Below, in pieces: positions 20,956 through 31,107 of a DNA stretch of 64,000 bases (its first letter is position 1; each line of letters begins with the position of its first letter). Source of the stretch: Ilyonectria destructans (taxonomy: Eukaryota; Ascomycota; Sordariomycetes; Hypocreales; Nectriaceae). Location of the stretch: NCBI GenBank assembly GCA_020740775.1, contig JAHEWK010000011.1, positions 62,001-126,000 of the forward strand, given 5' to 3'. The notes below the pieces were generated by a model. That model ran no database searches and had not been told where the DNA came from. It worked only from the letters and a program-made list of their open reading frames with translations. The position numbers were made by a program, and so were the translations under genes.

Positions 20956-21414
20956 CTAACCACTAGCCAAGTGATGACCACAGAGTCTGCATCGAGAAAA
21001 GCCATCGTTCCTCATGTTCTCCTCATCATTTTCCAGTCTAAGCCCCTCCATGACTTCCGAGAGATTTCGCTGTCCCGGCTGTACTTCGGCAATCTCCTTC
21101 CCTAGCGGACTTGGGTTGGCCGGCCTCGAGTAGTCATCGAAGGGTCGATCGACCTTTGACCGACGCACAGCCGTGGCTCGATGGCTCTTGCGCAAAAGGC
21201 GCATTAATTGAATTCTTGATTGGATGTCACGAGGCATGAACCGCTTCAGATAGACTTTTTCCCCCGTGTTTGTTGTAGGGGAGTCTGTCATCGTTAAGTC
21301 GAGCTCATCTCTGGCGTGATTGGGTTCGACGAATGGGTGTGGGGTTGGCGGCCGAATGAGGGGCTTCTGGCTCCAAGGTCGCTGAAACTCTTTCAGTTGT
21401 TGCTGTTGAGACAT
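20956..21414 (-). CDS. Hypothetical protein (152 aa) with C-terminal CxxC
   Basis: Single-exon frame starting MSQQQQLKEFQRPW. It is hydrophilic and largely disordered, with a basic middle (SRIQLMRLLRKSHRATAVRR) and a C-terminal CRLCGHH that could bind one zinc together with upstream ligands. No family recognised. It is divergent from the 593-residue gene at 21769, separated by about 350 bp. Confidence 0.5.
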   Translation of the reverse strand: MSQQQQLKEFQRPWSQKPLIRPPTPHPFVEPNHARDELDLTMTDSPTTNTGEKVYLKRFMPRDIQSRIQLMRLLRKSHRATAVRRSKVDRPFDDYSRPANPSPLGKEIAEVQPGQRNLSEVMEGLRLENDEENMRNDGFSRCRLCGHHLASG

Positions 21415-21768
21415 TGTACTGCAGGATTTGAAAATCTAACGGATGACGATTAAACATATGTCTATATTCATACTGGCATCGTCCCGGCATTCTGATGCTC
21501 TTCAAAGGCTCGTACGTTGTGCGTTTGTGTCCTCCATCAGCCAAAGCTGAATTCGGTTTCCATCAACAGCTTCCAGCTGACCGTGCGCTTCCACCGATTC
21601 CCGTCTGCATAATCCCGTTCCTGCTGGTCCGGCTTGAATTTGGTGCGGCCGTCCCAACATAAAAGTGGCTGGACACCCGCATCTCGACCATATCAGCATC
21701 CACCAATTCCCCGATTTTCTAACTATACTCAATATCGATCACCGATTTTACGATCTATTCTATTCAAA

Positions 21769-23550
21769 ATGTCTTTGATTACCCCTCAGGCCTCACGAGA
21801 GTCAACTCCCGCTCCAGAGCTGAAGGGGACCGTGGAAGACAAGGAGCAAGACCTCTTGAGACAGCTGGCTGCCTTGCGAGGTCAGGGGGACAAAGCCAAG
21901 GGGAAATCAGGGAGCAAGACGGATCGTCTTCGTCAGCAGTTCGACACTTCAGCCAAGGGGCCGGAAGAGGACAATGCGTCTGAGAGACCAACTGAAAATG
22001 CGCCTGACAACGCACCTGCCAATAACGCACCTGCCACGCCTGTCAACGCACCTGCCAATAACACATCTGCCACGCCTGTCAACACACTTGCCAATAACGC
22101 ACCTGCAGCACCTGTCAACACACTTGCCAATAACGCACCTGCCACACCTGTCAACGCACTTGCCGCATTAAGTGACGATGACGATATGGACGATCAGCAA
22201 CAGCTAGAGGTGCCACTGACGGAAGCGGAGCTTAGTTTTCTCACGAAGCATTGTCAATCGTATTTTCCACATCTCAGTAGTCTCAACAAGGAGGCACAGA
22301 ACACTTTTTTCGGCGAAGTTTGTGCGCAATTTAAAGGGCTACATCCGGATAAGGACGTCTTTCAGTTACTATGCTACGGTGATTTCGCTGTACAAACCCT
22401 CGGTGTGGGATCCGGCGAAGCCATAGCTCAGTTTATCCTGGATCCCCCAGCATGGGAATCAATGGAGTGGGGCGACGGGCATGATGCGCTAGTTTTGAAG
22501 AAGAGGAGGGAAAAGGCTCAGGAGCTCCTGGAGGAATGCCGAACTGGAAAAGCACCTGTCCAGAGCGACAACACGGATCAAGAATCCAAACCGCTATCAA
22601 GTGCCGAACTCGAGTTTCTGGGAAGCAACGCATTCGAGGAACATTTCACAACACTCGCCCATTTAGGGCAGGCAGAGCGAGCTACTTGGGTGAACGAAGC
22701 CAGTGAAGGGTTCAAGGGGCGCCACCCACATAGGGATGTTTTTGAGTACTGGTTCTTTGCAGAATTCATTTTGCAGAGCAACAAATCTGAGGACGACAAG
22801 GGAAAAGAGATTTTGGAATTTATTCACAGGCCGAAAGAATGGGGCACAATTGACTGGGGCAATGGAGACCAAGATGCAGCCAAGCTATGGAGAGTGCGGC
22901 TGGGAGAAGCAAGGAAGGCATTGGCCAAGTTCCGAATCCGAGCGGGCTCGGAAGAAGACTCGGATTCAGAAGCCGCACTATACAATTCCGAACAACGTCG
23001 CGCAATGAGGGCCAAGTTTCATGGCAAGGGGATTGCTGAGGCTAATCGCATCGTGATCGAGGATCCAGAAACCGGAAAAGATGTGGTTGCCGAGATCCTA
23101 GGTCGACATCCCCTCCGTAAGAGCTGGCTGGCCCTTGCTCTCCCCAGCAACAACGACGAGTACCCGAACTTATCGAGGGGGGCTTACGTCGACGGCGCAC
23201 AGGGGAAGTATGAGGACGCATTTAACAGATACGTCAACGAAGGTGCGAATATAACCCTCTCGGTTGCGTCTAACAAACAGCAACTTGACGGCTGCAAACC
23301 CGAAGAGTTCGAGCTTAACCTCGTGCTGGTGATGCCGTGGGGTAAGGGTTATCGCTATGCTGCCTATGGGATTCCCCACTACAAAAACGAGCGAGACTTT
23401 ATGGTGTATTCAAAGGCACTCCTGGCTTCGCATAAGGAATGGGGGCTGTCGTCGACGATGGAGGTACTTCATGGCCACATGATCATGGCTGGACAGACAA
23501 TCAAAGGGACAGGCCCAAAGGCGATCAAGGCCAAGTCTTGGAGGCACTAA
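21769..23550 (+). CDS. Unknown cargo protein with duplicated domain (593 aa)
   Basis: The ATG at 21769 has a good context; the in-frame extension upstream is poor coding sequence. Residues 1-60 contain a charged helix (EDKEQDLLRQLAALRGQ). Then come four 12-residue repeats (NAPANNAPATPV type). After that a domain of about 110 residues occurs twice: LTEAELSFLTKHCQSYFPHL...FKGLHPDKDVFQLLCYGDFAVQ and LSSAELEFLGSNAFEEHFTTL...FKGRHPHRDVFEYWFFAEFILQ, each followed by a W(E/G)xxxWG(D/N)G motif. The C-terminal 170 residues form a separate compact region with VLVMPWGKGYRYAAYGIPHY. I do not recognise any of these domains. Probably a cytoplasmic or nuclear protein with no signal peptide. Confidence 0.7.
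   Translation: MSLITPQASRESTPAPELKGTVEDKEQDLLRQLAALRGQGDKAKGKSGSKTDRLRQQFDTSAKGPEEDNASERPTENAPDNAPANNAPATPVNAPANNTSATPVNTLANNAPAAPVNTLANNAPATPVNALAALSDDDDMDDQQQLEVPLTEAELSFLTKHCQSYFPHLSSLNKEAQNTFFGEVCAQFKGLHPDKDVFQLLCYGDFAVQTLGVGSGEAIAQFILDPPAWESMEWGDGHDALVLKKRREKAQELLEECRTGKAPVQSDNTDQESKPLSSAELEFLGSNAFEEHFTTLAHLGQAERATWVNEASEGFKGRHPHRDVFEYWFFAEFILQSNKSEDDKGKEILEFIHRPKEWGTIDWGNGDQDAAKLWRVRLGEARKALAKFRIRAGSEEDSDSEAALYNSEQRRAMRAKFHGKGIAEANRIVIEDPETGKDVVAEILGRHPLRKSWLALALPSNNDEYPNLSRGAYVDGAQGKYEDAFNRYVNEGANITLSVASNKQQLDGCKPEEFELNLVLVMPWGKGYRYAAYGIPHYKNERDFMVYSKALLASHKEWGLSSTMEVLHGHMIMAGQTIKGTGPKAIKAKSWRH
22011..22165 (+). repeat. 36-bp coding repeat (12-aa unit)
   Basis: Four imperfect copies of a 36-bp unit encode the Asn/Ala/Pro/Thr linker of the 593-residue protein. 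It is probably a flexible spacer. Confidence 0.75.
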
Positions 23551-23560
23551 GGCTATCGAT

Positions 23561-23880
23561 TCATTGTTGGGGTCGTTTTTTGTTTTCAGTCGTGCGATTA
23601 AATAGGCTCTGGTAGTCAATAAGAATGTCCTGTGTCTTCAACATGTCCAATAGTTGCTTCTCGGCGTTCCTCTGAACCTATTTACAACACGCATGGTATA
23701 GTGGAGGTAGCGGGCTGCTGACAGTACTAACCCCGCTGGAACGATACTTCAGCGAGCATCTCTCAACCTCCCGCAGGATGATGTAAGCAATAAAATATCT
23801 TGGAGGTAGAGACTGTAGCCACCTGTTGTACCCTGCCACGATCTTGATTGCGAATATCAATGGATAGCGAATGGAGAATG
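23561..23880 (-). CDS. Possible small two-exon gene, 5' end unresolved
   Basis: Minus-strand exons 23561..23677 and 23732..about 23880 join in phase 0 across an intron with GTTAGT donor and AAATAG acceptor. The product reads ...IFAIKIVAGYNRWLQSLPPR then IILREVERCSLKYRSSG joined to VQRNAEKQLLDMLKTQ and ends RPQQ. Composition is protein-like and helical. No in-frame ATG is visible at the 5' end, so it is either a fragment or has another upstream exon. Its stop lies 11 bp from the stop of the convergent 593-residue gene. Family not recognised. Confidence 0.35.
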
Positions 23881-23884
23881 AAGA

Positions 23885-24300
23885 GCATGATGACTGGTGA
23901 ATTTACAGGTGTCTGCGTACTTTCTGCACCGTAGAGAGCTTTATTGAGGAAAGGGATCAGATACAGCTTTAGTTAGATGAAGGCTCGAATGACTGGTAAA
24001 TTTCCCGTGCGAAAGGGTACAATGACTGGTAAACTTCCGCTAGCCTGCTAATTGTTTACTAGTCAGCGGCTGGCCGCTTACCAGAAAAGCTTTTTGAAGA
24101 CGGTTTACCAGTAATGCAATGGCCTGGTACTGGTAATCTGCGCCCATAGAACGCGGTAATTACTGGTAAGCGCCAGTGGACAGAATGCTGTAGACAGGAA
24201 GCAGGAAATGGACTAGTCCTACGTTTACTGGTAAGCGCCGAGGATGAATTCATTCAGTGGAAACAGAAAACAGACTCCAAGTCTTCGTCTACGGGTAAAG
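23885..24300. repeat. Cluster of ACTGGTAA / TTACCAGT motifs
   Basis: The octamer ACTGGTAA or its complement, with one-base variants, occurs about eight times in 400 bp (near 23893, 23991, 24024, 24078, 24104, 24128, 24160 and 24223). Two copies share the extended form TTACTGGTAAGCGCC. Spacing is irregular. No gene is visible here, and the cluster lies directly upstream of the small gene at 24468. It could be a transcription-factor binding array or an eroded tandem repeat. Confidence 0.6.
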
Positions 24301-24467
24301 TGGGAGGACGGAAAGCAGAAAACGGAAAATGCCCTATGGAGCCGCTGGGCGGACGGGATTCGGTTGCTGTCGCGGATTTCTTGGCGTCCCTCCCCGACTG
24401 GTATTTTAGTGGCTCACCATCCCAGTTCCAGGCAACATCAACCCCCTTCGAGACCACAGTAGGAACA

Positions 24468-24935
24468 ATGACAGCCACGATGCACCCAGAAACAGTTATT
24501 TCATCTGAATCTGCATTCAAAATCACCAAAACCGACCCGCGCAAACTTTCACCTGCTCAATTGCAACGCACCTTAAGGTACAAGAGGTGCAAGACCTTAA
24601 TTAGCAAGAGCGATCAACTCAGCAAGCTCGGCGCGCGAGTTTACATGGTAGCCGAGGTCAACGGCCGCTACCACGTCTACTCTTCGGAATCTTCTGAATC
24701 GTGGCCACCTACAGAGGCGAGTCTTGTAAGTATCAGCTTGCTCGTACGCCGTGGCCACCTACTGATACTATAGCAGGAGAAGAACTACCCCGTCCCGATT
24801 CTATATAAGCCTCAAAATAAAGAATCGCAAGATCCCATGGAGAAGAAGGACCAGGGAGTGCTGGTGGAGGAGGAGGTACAGACACCCAAGCCGTGCTCTG
24901 TGATGGAAAGCCAAACGGGAGCACGCCTTAGGTAA
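24468..24935 (+). CDS. Small MADS-like protein, two exons (139 aa)
   Basis: Model: join(24468..24725, 24774..24935); donor GTAAGT, acceptor ACTATAG, phase 0. An in-frame ATG at 24336 could add 44 residues. Residues 20-75 (RTLRYKRCKTLISKSDQLSKLG then ARVYMVAEVNGRYHVYSS) match the spacing of an SRF/MADS fold and of the gene at 20139: basic helix, DQL/DL turn, two strands. The second exon is acidic and disordered (VLVEEEVQTPKP). I infer a DNA- or protein-binding regulator; the two genes may be divergent copies of one family carried by the element. Confidence 0.55.
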
Positions 24936-25512
24936 CCAAAGTAGTTTTAGTATGAGGCCACCCTTATTCTGAAGAATTTGTACATTAGTACTGTTAAGAG
25001 AGAACCGTCATCCATTGTGAGCTTCCATGGATGGGGAACAAGGACCGCTAGGTCGGAGGAGGCCGTGCAAGGTGAACCCCGGCTGAAGACCCGCTGAGTT
25101 AGCGACCTTCACTGTGTTAATAAAAGTTCCAGTGTGAGTTCACAAACTGTGTTGAAGTTTTTTGCCCCAATGTGAACAAGGATGTTGTCCTTGGTGCATG
25201 CCACTAATGAACCTTGCGACCCCCCTCTTCGCCAACAGGGTTACTTGCGTTGGGTGATGATCATGTGTCCCGCCGTTGACAGCTAAAATTGGAAATGCGC
25301 TCCAGCCTTGAAGATAGGACGCTGTTGGTAGCCAACATGACTTGGTGAAGCACTGCAGGTTGGGTATATAGCAAGGGCGCCCACGAACACGCCAACCTCA
25401 ACCAAATCACCTCATACTCTGCATCTTATGTCAAGATCTTTTCTTTAAGCGACACGCCCCATCTACTTTCCTCCAAGGCGGCTTTGTCTTTTATAATATT
25501 TTCATATTCGTC
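24936..25512. other. Intergenic, about 580 bp
   Basis: No coding frame or repeat that I can support. The last 150 bp before 25513 are pyrimidine-rich, as expected for a fungal promoter and 5' UTR. Confidence 0.35.
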
Positions 25513-27012
25513 ATGACTGCACGGATTTTACCAACGGGGATGTCAGCTCAAGAGCCTGTTGTAGAACCGAAGCCAGGCTTTGGTGCCCCCAGAGACAGGA
25601 TCTCGGCAGTGGATGGTCGGATCAGAGATGCTAGGTATGATGGCATGTTGAGTGATCTCCAAGACCAACAAAGAATCATTGCCGAAGATGCGACCATTTA
25701 TGTGAAGATCGTACGTATCCTTTGTTTGGGGTCCCGTAAGTTCCCATGAACTAATTCTCATTAACTGTCCTATAGGAGCGGAATTGCTCTCCATCACTTC
25801 ATACGGATCAAAAACGCCGTTGCGATCGGGAACCGACCACGAAGATACGCCCCAAGCCGACTGGGTTTCAACCCAAAAAGCAAGATTGCATTAATGCGCT
25901 GGTTGGAGAGTTTCCAGCGATGGCTGCAGGGCAAAACAAAAATGCGAACTATGCCGGCCATGTTATTCAACCCAAAGCAGGGGAGCTGTACCTTGCGTAT
26001 CGAAAGCAGTCTCAACGCTGGCTTGCGGCGCTCCTACCCTCCCTTGAAGATCTAGATGATCTTGGTATCTCAGGTACTATTGACAGCCTAGGCCATCCGG
26101 AAAATGTGTCCAGTTACCACACCTACAACGTGAACACGCGGGGGCTTGCGTGGCGAGACGAGTACGAGGGTGGCGGGCCATCCTCCCACAAGCGCAAGTT
26201 TCCCATCTTGTACTTTGCCGGTCCGAGATTCCCGGACAGTGGTGCAGCAGACTGGGTGGCAGCTGAGAATCTGAGATTCCTTGACGAATCATACCTCCAG
26301 CCTTCTATTGTTCCGTACTACAGCGTCGTGAGAGCTTTCCTCGAGAGACGTACAGTGTCCCGCGCCTTGAGGGCCAGAATGGGAGACTCTGTTTCCCTAT
26401 GTGGTACGTCCCAGAATGCTTGGCCAATTCAGGCGAATATATATTGATCCTAGGCTATCAGACGAGCAGAGTGAAGATCTCGATAACACTTCAAGTTCAA
26501 GTGACCAGAATACCCCTCCGAGACTGGACGTGTCTAAGACAGACTTCTCCACTGGGATCAAATTTGACAGACTGCAATGCGTTTCAACAGGGAACAGTTG
26601 GTCTACTTTCCGTGTTCGATCGCCCGACTCCGGCAGTAGCATCACGCGCGACTTGTTGAACAACTCATCGGCGAATCCACCATGCACACCGGAGCTACTA
26701 GAGACCTGGCGTCTACCTCGAATCAAGAAGAAGAAGCAACAACGCAGCTCCATAGTCCTGCCTCGTTTAAGCATGCACCTGAGTGATATGAGCGAACACG
26801 GGGTACGGTTCGGATTCTTTGAATGGCCCGAAGACCTCCCACAGCGCATTGTTGACCTTATCGCCGAGAAATCTAAAGTCAAGGGGGTTGAGCCGCTTCC
26901 TAGAGACTTCCGCACTTCGCGGCATTTGTTTCGCTGCCCGTTATGCGATGACGGAAGAAAAGAGTTCGTGCGCCTAAAATGGTTTACGAACCACTTATTG
27001 GAGAAGCATTAA
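25513..27012 (+). CDS. C2H2-type zinc-finger cargo protein (about 462 aa, three exons)
   Basis: Model: join(25513..25710, 25776..26407, 26454..27012). The first intron is canonical (GTACGT ... TATAG). The second join needs a weak GTCCCA donor at 26408; a stronger GTACGT two codons earlier gives the wrong frame, so this boundary is uncertain or the gene is frameshifted. Residues 1-66 are acidic and helical. The middle contains an uncharacterised region (ELYLAYRKQSQRWLAALL, KRKFPILYFAGPRF). The third exon has a Ser/Thr/Asp-rich stretch, then a basic run (PRIKKKKQQR), and ends in one zinc finger (FRCPLCDDGRKEF...HLLEKH). Likely nuclear; target unknown. Confidence 0.55.
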
Positions 27013-27280
27013 AAATAGTGATAGACCAAGTTTTGCTGTTACACTTGCTAGTGCATGGACGAAGAAGAGAGGTCTAAATTCTCCTGATTGTGGCATTGGC
27101 TGTGGGTTAAGTTATGAAGCTGAGAATTGTACAGAGAATTGGGAGCAATGAATAAAGCCGAGTGTAACGAAATTTAATTTGTTATTCTACTCTTTCAAAG
27201 ATACAATAGCATAAGTCAACTTTGGAATACACTCCAAGCTTACAATTTTTAAAACATGAGGCTATAGATACTCCAAATAT
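27013..27280. other. Convergent 3' spacer, no feature
   Basis: Under 300 bp, AT-leaning, between two convergent genes. Nothing to report. Confidence 0.3.
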
Positions 27281-27778
27281 CTATCTAGAATTAAATGCTC
27301 CTATTTGCTCAAACGCCTGGAAGAATTCATCCAGCTCATCCCCGATCATACGGCATAGAACTTTAACATCGGGGAAAAGTATATCGCCATCTTCGGGGTC
27401 GATGAACTTGTTTTGAGACGCTCGACTTGGGCTGGGGGGTGCGGCTTTGTTTGGTGCATCGGCGTTGGGTCGGGCTGGGTTGGTCGCTGAGTTAATAGTG
27501 CACGCTTGACACGATATGGAACGAGACATACCTGCGCAGGATATTCCATGCCCAGTCCGGAGCGTTTTGTGCTTGGCGCTGCGCCTTCGCTTCATTTGAA
27601 GCTCCTGGGCCCATGCCGCATTCTCCCTCGCCTTAGTTGATGGCTTTCGGACGCGAGTAGGGCGCGTATTTCGTGTTGGGGCCCCAGCCGGAGGATTCAA
27701 CGAAGGGTTTGACCGGCGAGGACTGGGTTGCGAGCCTGACTGTGAGGTAGTCTGGGACGAGTGTAGGTTGTAGTCCAT
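27281..27778 (-). CDS. Small basic disordered protein (165 aa unspliced, about 146 aa spliced)
   Basis: The ATG at 27778 (MDYNLHSSQTT) is preferred over an upstream in-frame Met at 27835. The N-terminal half is Ser/Pro/Arg/Lys-rich (PTRVRKPSTKAREN, QMKRRRSAKHK) and NLS-like. A 57-bp in-frame intron with a GTATGT donor, CTATTAACT branch point and CCCAG acceptor is likely around 27476-27532. The C-terminal 45 residues form an acidic amphipathic helix (GDILFPDVKVLCRMIGDELDEFF). No family recognised. Confidence 0.5.
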   Translation of the reverse strand: MDYNLHSSQTTSQSGSQPSPRRSNPSLNPPAGAPTRNTRPTRVRKPSTKARENAAWAQELQMKRRRSAKHKTLRTGHGISCAGMSRSISCQACTINSATNPARPNADAPNKAAPPSPSRASQNKFIDPEDGDILFPDVKVLCRMIGDELDEFFQAFEQIGAFNSR

Positions 27779-28117
27779 GTTTGATAGTTGCGAGGACTTC
27801 TCGTATAAGTATCCAACAAAGGAATGCTTTTTCAAAGAGAGCTTCAGACAGTGAGCTGGAGAGGGAAAGGCACAATAGCAAGCCGATATGTCATGGGAAG
27901 GGGGAAGTTTGTCCTTGGAAAGAGGAGCGCCATGGCTCCCTTAAGTACTCCTGGCCTTCCATGCGGCCTTGCAAGAGACCTCGGCGAAGAATGCCTCACC
28001 TACCCCACCCTTCAGCATGGTTCACTCTCCTGCGAGGCCATGACCACGTACTACGATGGTCCTCGACGCCGAGGGTTAGTCTGTCACATACGAGCTACTA
28101 CAATAATCTATAAAAAG

Positions 28118-28480
28118 GGGGCTCGGCTCAGAAGAACGCCTTGCCAGCGCCAACTGTTACGGCTATTGCTTCTGTCGCAATGAGATAATTGGGTAAGGGC
28201 GTAGCACGGGGGCCACACGTTGGTCGGTTGGATGCGAATTGTTGTCACAACCTGGAAACTGAGACTTCGATTAGGAGATTGGGCTCGCCCATTGGGTAAA
28301 GATGAAGATATTGGGCTGATGAACAGGCCGGCTGCATGCAAGTTGTCGGATGATCTGTGAAAAGGGGGCTTTGACCGAGAGAGGGCCTTATCAGCGCCAA
28401 CTGCTACATCCAACAACCCTGAAGGGGCAAGATCATTGGAAAAGGGCGGCAGCATCGGGTCATACGTTGGTCAGATGGGC
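28118..28480. repeat. Dispersed non-coding repeat, copy A
   Basis: About 360 bp that recurs at 30340-30780. Shared strings include ATTGGGCTGATGAACAGGCC, GCAAGTTGTCGGATG and TCAGCGCCAACTG. Internally it is itself a tandem duplication with a period near 245 bp (CAGCGCCAACTG at about 28148 and 28392). It has no coding potential in a consistent frame. It may be a MITE-like or promoter-derived repeat of the element. The flanking spacer 27779-29060 holds no other supported feature. Confidence 0.7.
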
Positions 28481-29060
28481 TGAAAGATTCTTCATCCCCA
28501 TGATTCCTGCCACACCTCGCTTGGAATGACCATGTCGGCGTTGCCCTTCGCCGTCGGTCTCTCCGTGCTGTTGGCCCGCCAGACCGGCACGACAAAGAGT
28601 TCGTCTTGTGATCAATGATCTATATCTCAGCTCTGGCGGCCTCCTTTAACAATTCTGCCGGTCAAGGGTGGGAGCTGCTGATGGTAAGGTATACTTTACA
28701 CCAACACCCACAACTTGCTTAATGTCGTCCAAGATCATTGGTCTTCCTCCTGCCCGTCGGCATGCTGCGCAAGCATCTTGAACAGCTGCGCCCCCTAGGC
28801 CTTGGAGTCGATCCGCATCGTCACATCCGGGTCCTTTCCGCATGGGGCAAATAGGATAGGCATAGCCATATAGCCAGGCTAAGACAGCCTCCTTCCAGGT
28901 TCACAGCATCACATGCAGGCCGTCCTGCTTGGCTCGGGGGCCCTGTTCATGGGTTCAACTCGACTCAGGAGAATATAAATTCACACCTCCTCCCCGTTGT
29001 TTCTGATCCTCCCGTCCTACTGTCTCTCAGACTTCGTCTTCTGAGTTTTATACCTATAAA

Positions 29061-29713
29061 ATGTCTTCTCCTATTCTGGGCGATAGCCCCTCTCTGCACG
29101 GGCGTCTTGAGAATGAGCAAATAAACTTAAAACACATCCCTCTCGAAGAGCACAATACTAGTTTTCCGATGAATACTCCCGCCGATCCAAATCCAGTCGC
29201 TCCTAGCGATGGAGATAACACAGGTTGGCCCTCAACTGGGTATTTACGAGAAAGCTTCTAACTGAAAGCGCAGGCTATATCGTGCGTGCTCAGGGATCTG
29301 GCTGTCACCATCAGCCTCCTAGGCGTGATGATAGCGAGAAAAGATGGGGGCCTGAGTTCTTCCCAAACGGTGAAGACCCTGGGACTCCAACTGAAATGAA
29401 CAGTCCTACACGCTATGAAGATTTTGCTTCAGCTCCGCAACCCGATCCCCTTCGAGAGCCTAGTCATGGCACCAGTCCAACTCAGAAGCGTGGGGGAAGG
29501 CACAATGCGAAGGAACCGGCCAGAATCAAAAAGAAACGGGTAAAGAGGCCGAAAAGGGATGACAACACCTTGGGAACCGCGTCGGGGCGGCCAGTTCCAC
29601 CAGGGATACAGAGGGGGCTCGAGCTCTTCCAGGAACAACTGGGGCTTCTGGAAGAGCAGAACAAGAGGCGGTTAGAGGCGAGCCAGGGAGAACCGTCTGA
29701 GAAGAGCATCTAG
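29061..29713 (+). CDS. Hypothetical basic protein, two exons (200 aa)
   Basis: Model: join(29061..29223, 29274..29713); the 50-bp intron has a CTTCTAACTGA branch point and CGCAG acceptor, phase 1. The protein is hydrophilic: an acidic N-terminus, a strongly basic middle (ARIKKKRVKRPKRDD) likely to be a nuclear localisation signal, and a C-terminal amphipathic helix (LELFQEQLGLLEEQNKRRLE) suggesting a coiled coil. The name cannot be assigned. It lies between the two copies of the non-coding repeat. Confidence 0.6.
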
Positions 29714-29928
29714 ATGTTCTAGAAGTTATAAAACTAAGACCAGCTCTACCGTTATATCCGCCAGGGTACTTTGATTTATGATCTTTGACTGTTTTTAGTG
29801 ACATCCGATAAGACCGAACTCAGAGTGGTTCTCGCCAGCTTTAAAGAATGGCCGCTCGGGAATGCTTCGCTCAAGCGCATATTCTAGAACGGCAAGAAGA
29901 CTTTTCAGGTACAGTTTGACTAGACTCC

Positions 29929-30186
29929 TTGTATGCTAGCAGTACCGTTCGGGATCTAGTTGATCTACCCTCGACACAGGCGAGGAGCAGCGTAAAGCTT
30001 GCTTCGGGCCTAAGGGTCAAATGCACTTCAAAGGAAGATGATCTTCTTATCGAGTTAAAGGAGGGCAGTGAGATCCTGGCGTGGCCCGAGATTCACCAGC
30101 GGTTCAGTGAGGCATATCCAAGGCGGTCCGTCGAGAGTCTACAGGTACATTACTCTACGAAACTCAAGAATCGCCAGGGACGCTAG
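29929..30186 (+). CDS. Myb/SANT-like DNA-binding ORF, 5' end unresolved
   Basis: Residues from about 34 on read SKEDDLLIELKEGSEILAWPEIHQRF then RRSVESLQVHYSTKLKNRQ, the three-helix Myb/SANT pattern seen in small fungal proteins (Trp and hydrophobic spacing, RS...LQVHYSTKL). The frame starts at a TTG, with no ATG. Just upstream (29800-29890) another frame reads like an additional exon (TELRVVLASFKEW...GNASLKRI), but I could not find a splice pair that joins them, so this is a partial or broken gene. Function if intact: DNA binding. Confidence 0.45.
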   Translation: MYASSTVRDLVDLPSTQARSSVKLASGLRVKCTSKEDDLLIELKEGSEILAWPEIHQRFSEAYPRRSVESLQVHYSTKLKNRQGR

Positions 30187-30339
30187 GGCATTTTGTTGGC
30201 AGTGGATGTCAAGTCTGCCTGACGACTTGGTCTCTATGCGCCTTGAAGGAGTTTGATAGGCTGGGAAATGACCCGCAAGCTAAAGGCGGAACGAGGTTAG
30301 GTTTATGCAGTTGTCTCTAGGACGGCGTATTATGAGCCT

Positions 30340-30780
30340 TCAGGTGCATTATTGGGTAAGGATGACGGCACCGGGTTACGAGTTAGTCGGTTGAATGCGG
30401 GTTGTTACAACCAGGAAACTGAGACTAAGACCAAGAGACCAGGCTCACCCATTGGGTGAAGACGAACATATTGGGCTGATGAACAGGCCGGCTGGATGCA
30501 AGTTGTCGGATGGTTTGTGAAAAGGGGCTTTGACCGAGGGAATGCCTTATCAGCGCCAACTGCTACGTCTAACATCATGAAGGGACAGGATTATTGGACC
30601 AGAACGACAGCATCGGGTCATGTGTTGGCCAGATGGATGCAAACTGTTACCACAGCCCGGGTTGGCCATGAGACCGGTTCACCGATTGGATAATCATGAT
30701 GATAGCGGGCTCATGAATAGGCCGGCTGGAAGCATGGTATCTAGTGATTTGTAACAGGCGCCTTGAAAAAGCCTAACCGG
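30340..30780. repeat. Dispersed non-coding repeat, copy B
   Basis: Second copy of the repeat at 28118-28480, with about two internal units of roughly 240 bp. The copies differ at many positions, so the duplication is not recent. It lies some 330 bp upstream of ankyrin paralogue 1. The rest of 30187-31000 has no feature I can support. Confidence 0.7.
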
Positions 30781-31002
30781 TATTACTGAATAAGGTAATT
30801 CCTTGCAGATGATGCTCGCCATTGGGGGAGGATGGCCTCTTTGGGCCGATTAGTAGGTTACCTCAATGCCACCTGTGCTGGCTGTATGTGAAGAGGAGGC
30901 CTCAATGAGACATTCAGGGGTATCGATTCAGCCCACCACCAAGCTCATTAATTACCAACCTCTCAGGGTAGCAGCTCAGCAACACAGGCTCTTGTGATCT
31001 CC

Positions 31003-31020
31003 CTTGAATATATAAGGACG
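31003..31020 (+). promoter_or_regulatory. TATA-containing promoter of ankyrin paralogue 1
   Basis: GAATATATAAGG lies about 90 bp before the start codon. It aligns with the stronger ATATATAAAGTGATCTCT element of ankyrin paralogues 2 and 3. Confidence 0.45.
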
Positions 31021-31107
31021 CCTCTCCCAGCCTAGAGACTCCCATCGGGGTTTTCCATCATCAATCTCTTATTTATATCAAGAAGAACCTCATCAACACT
31101 CCTCAAT

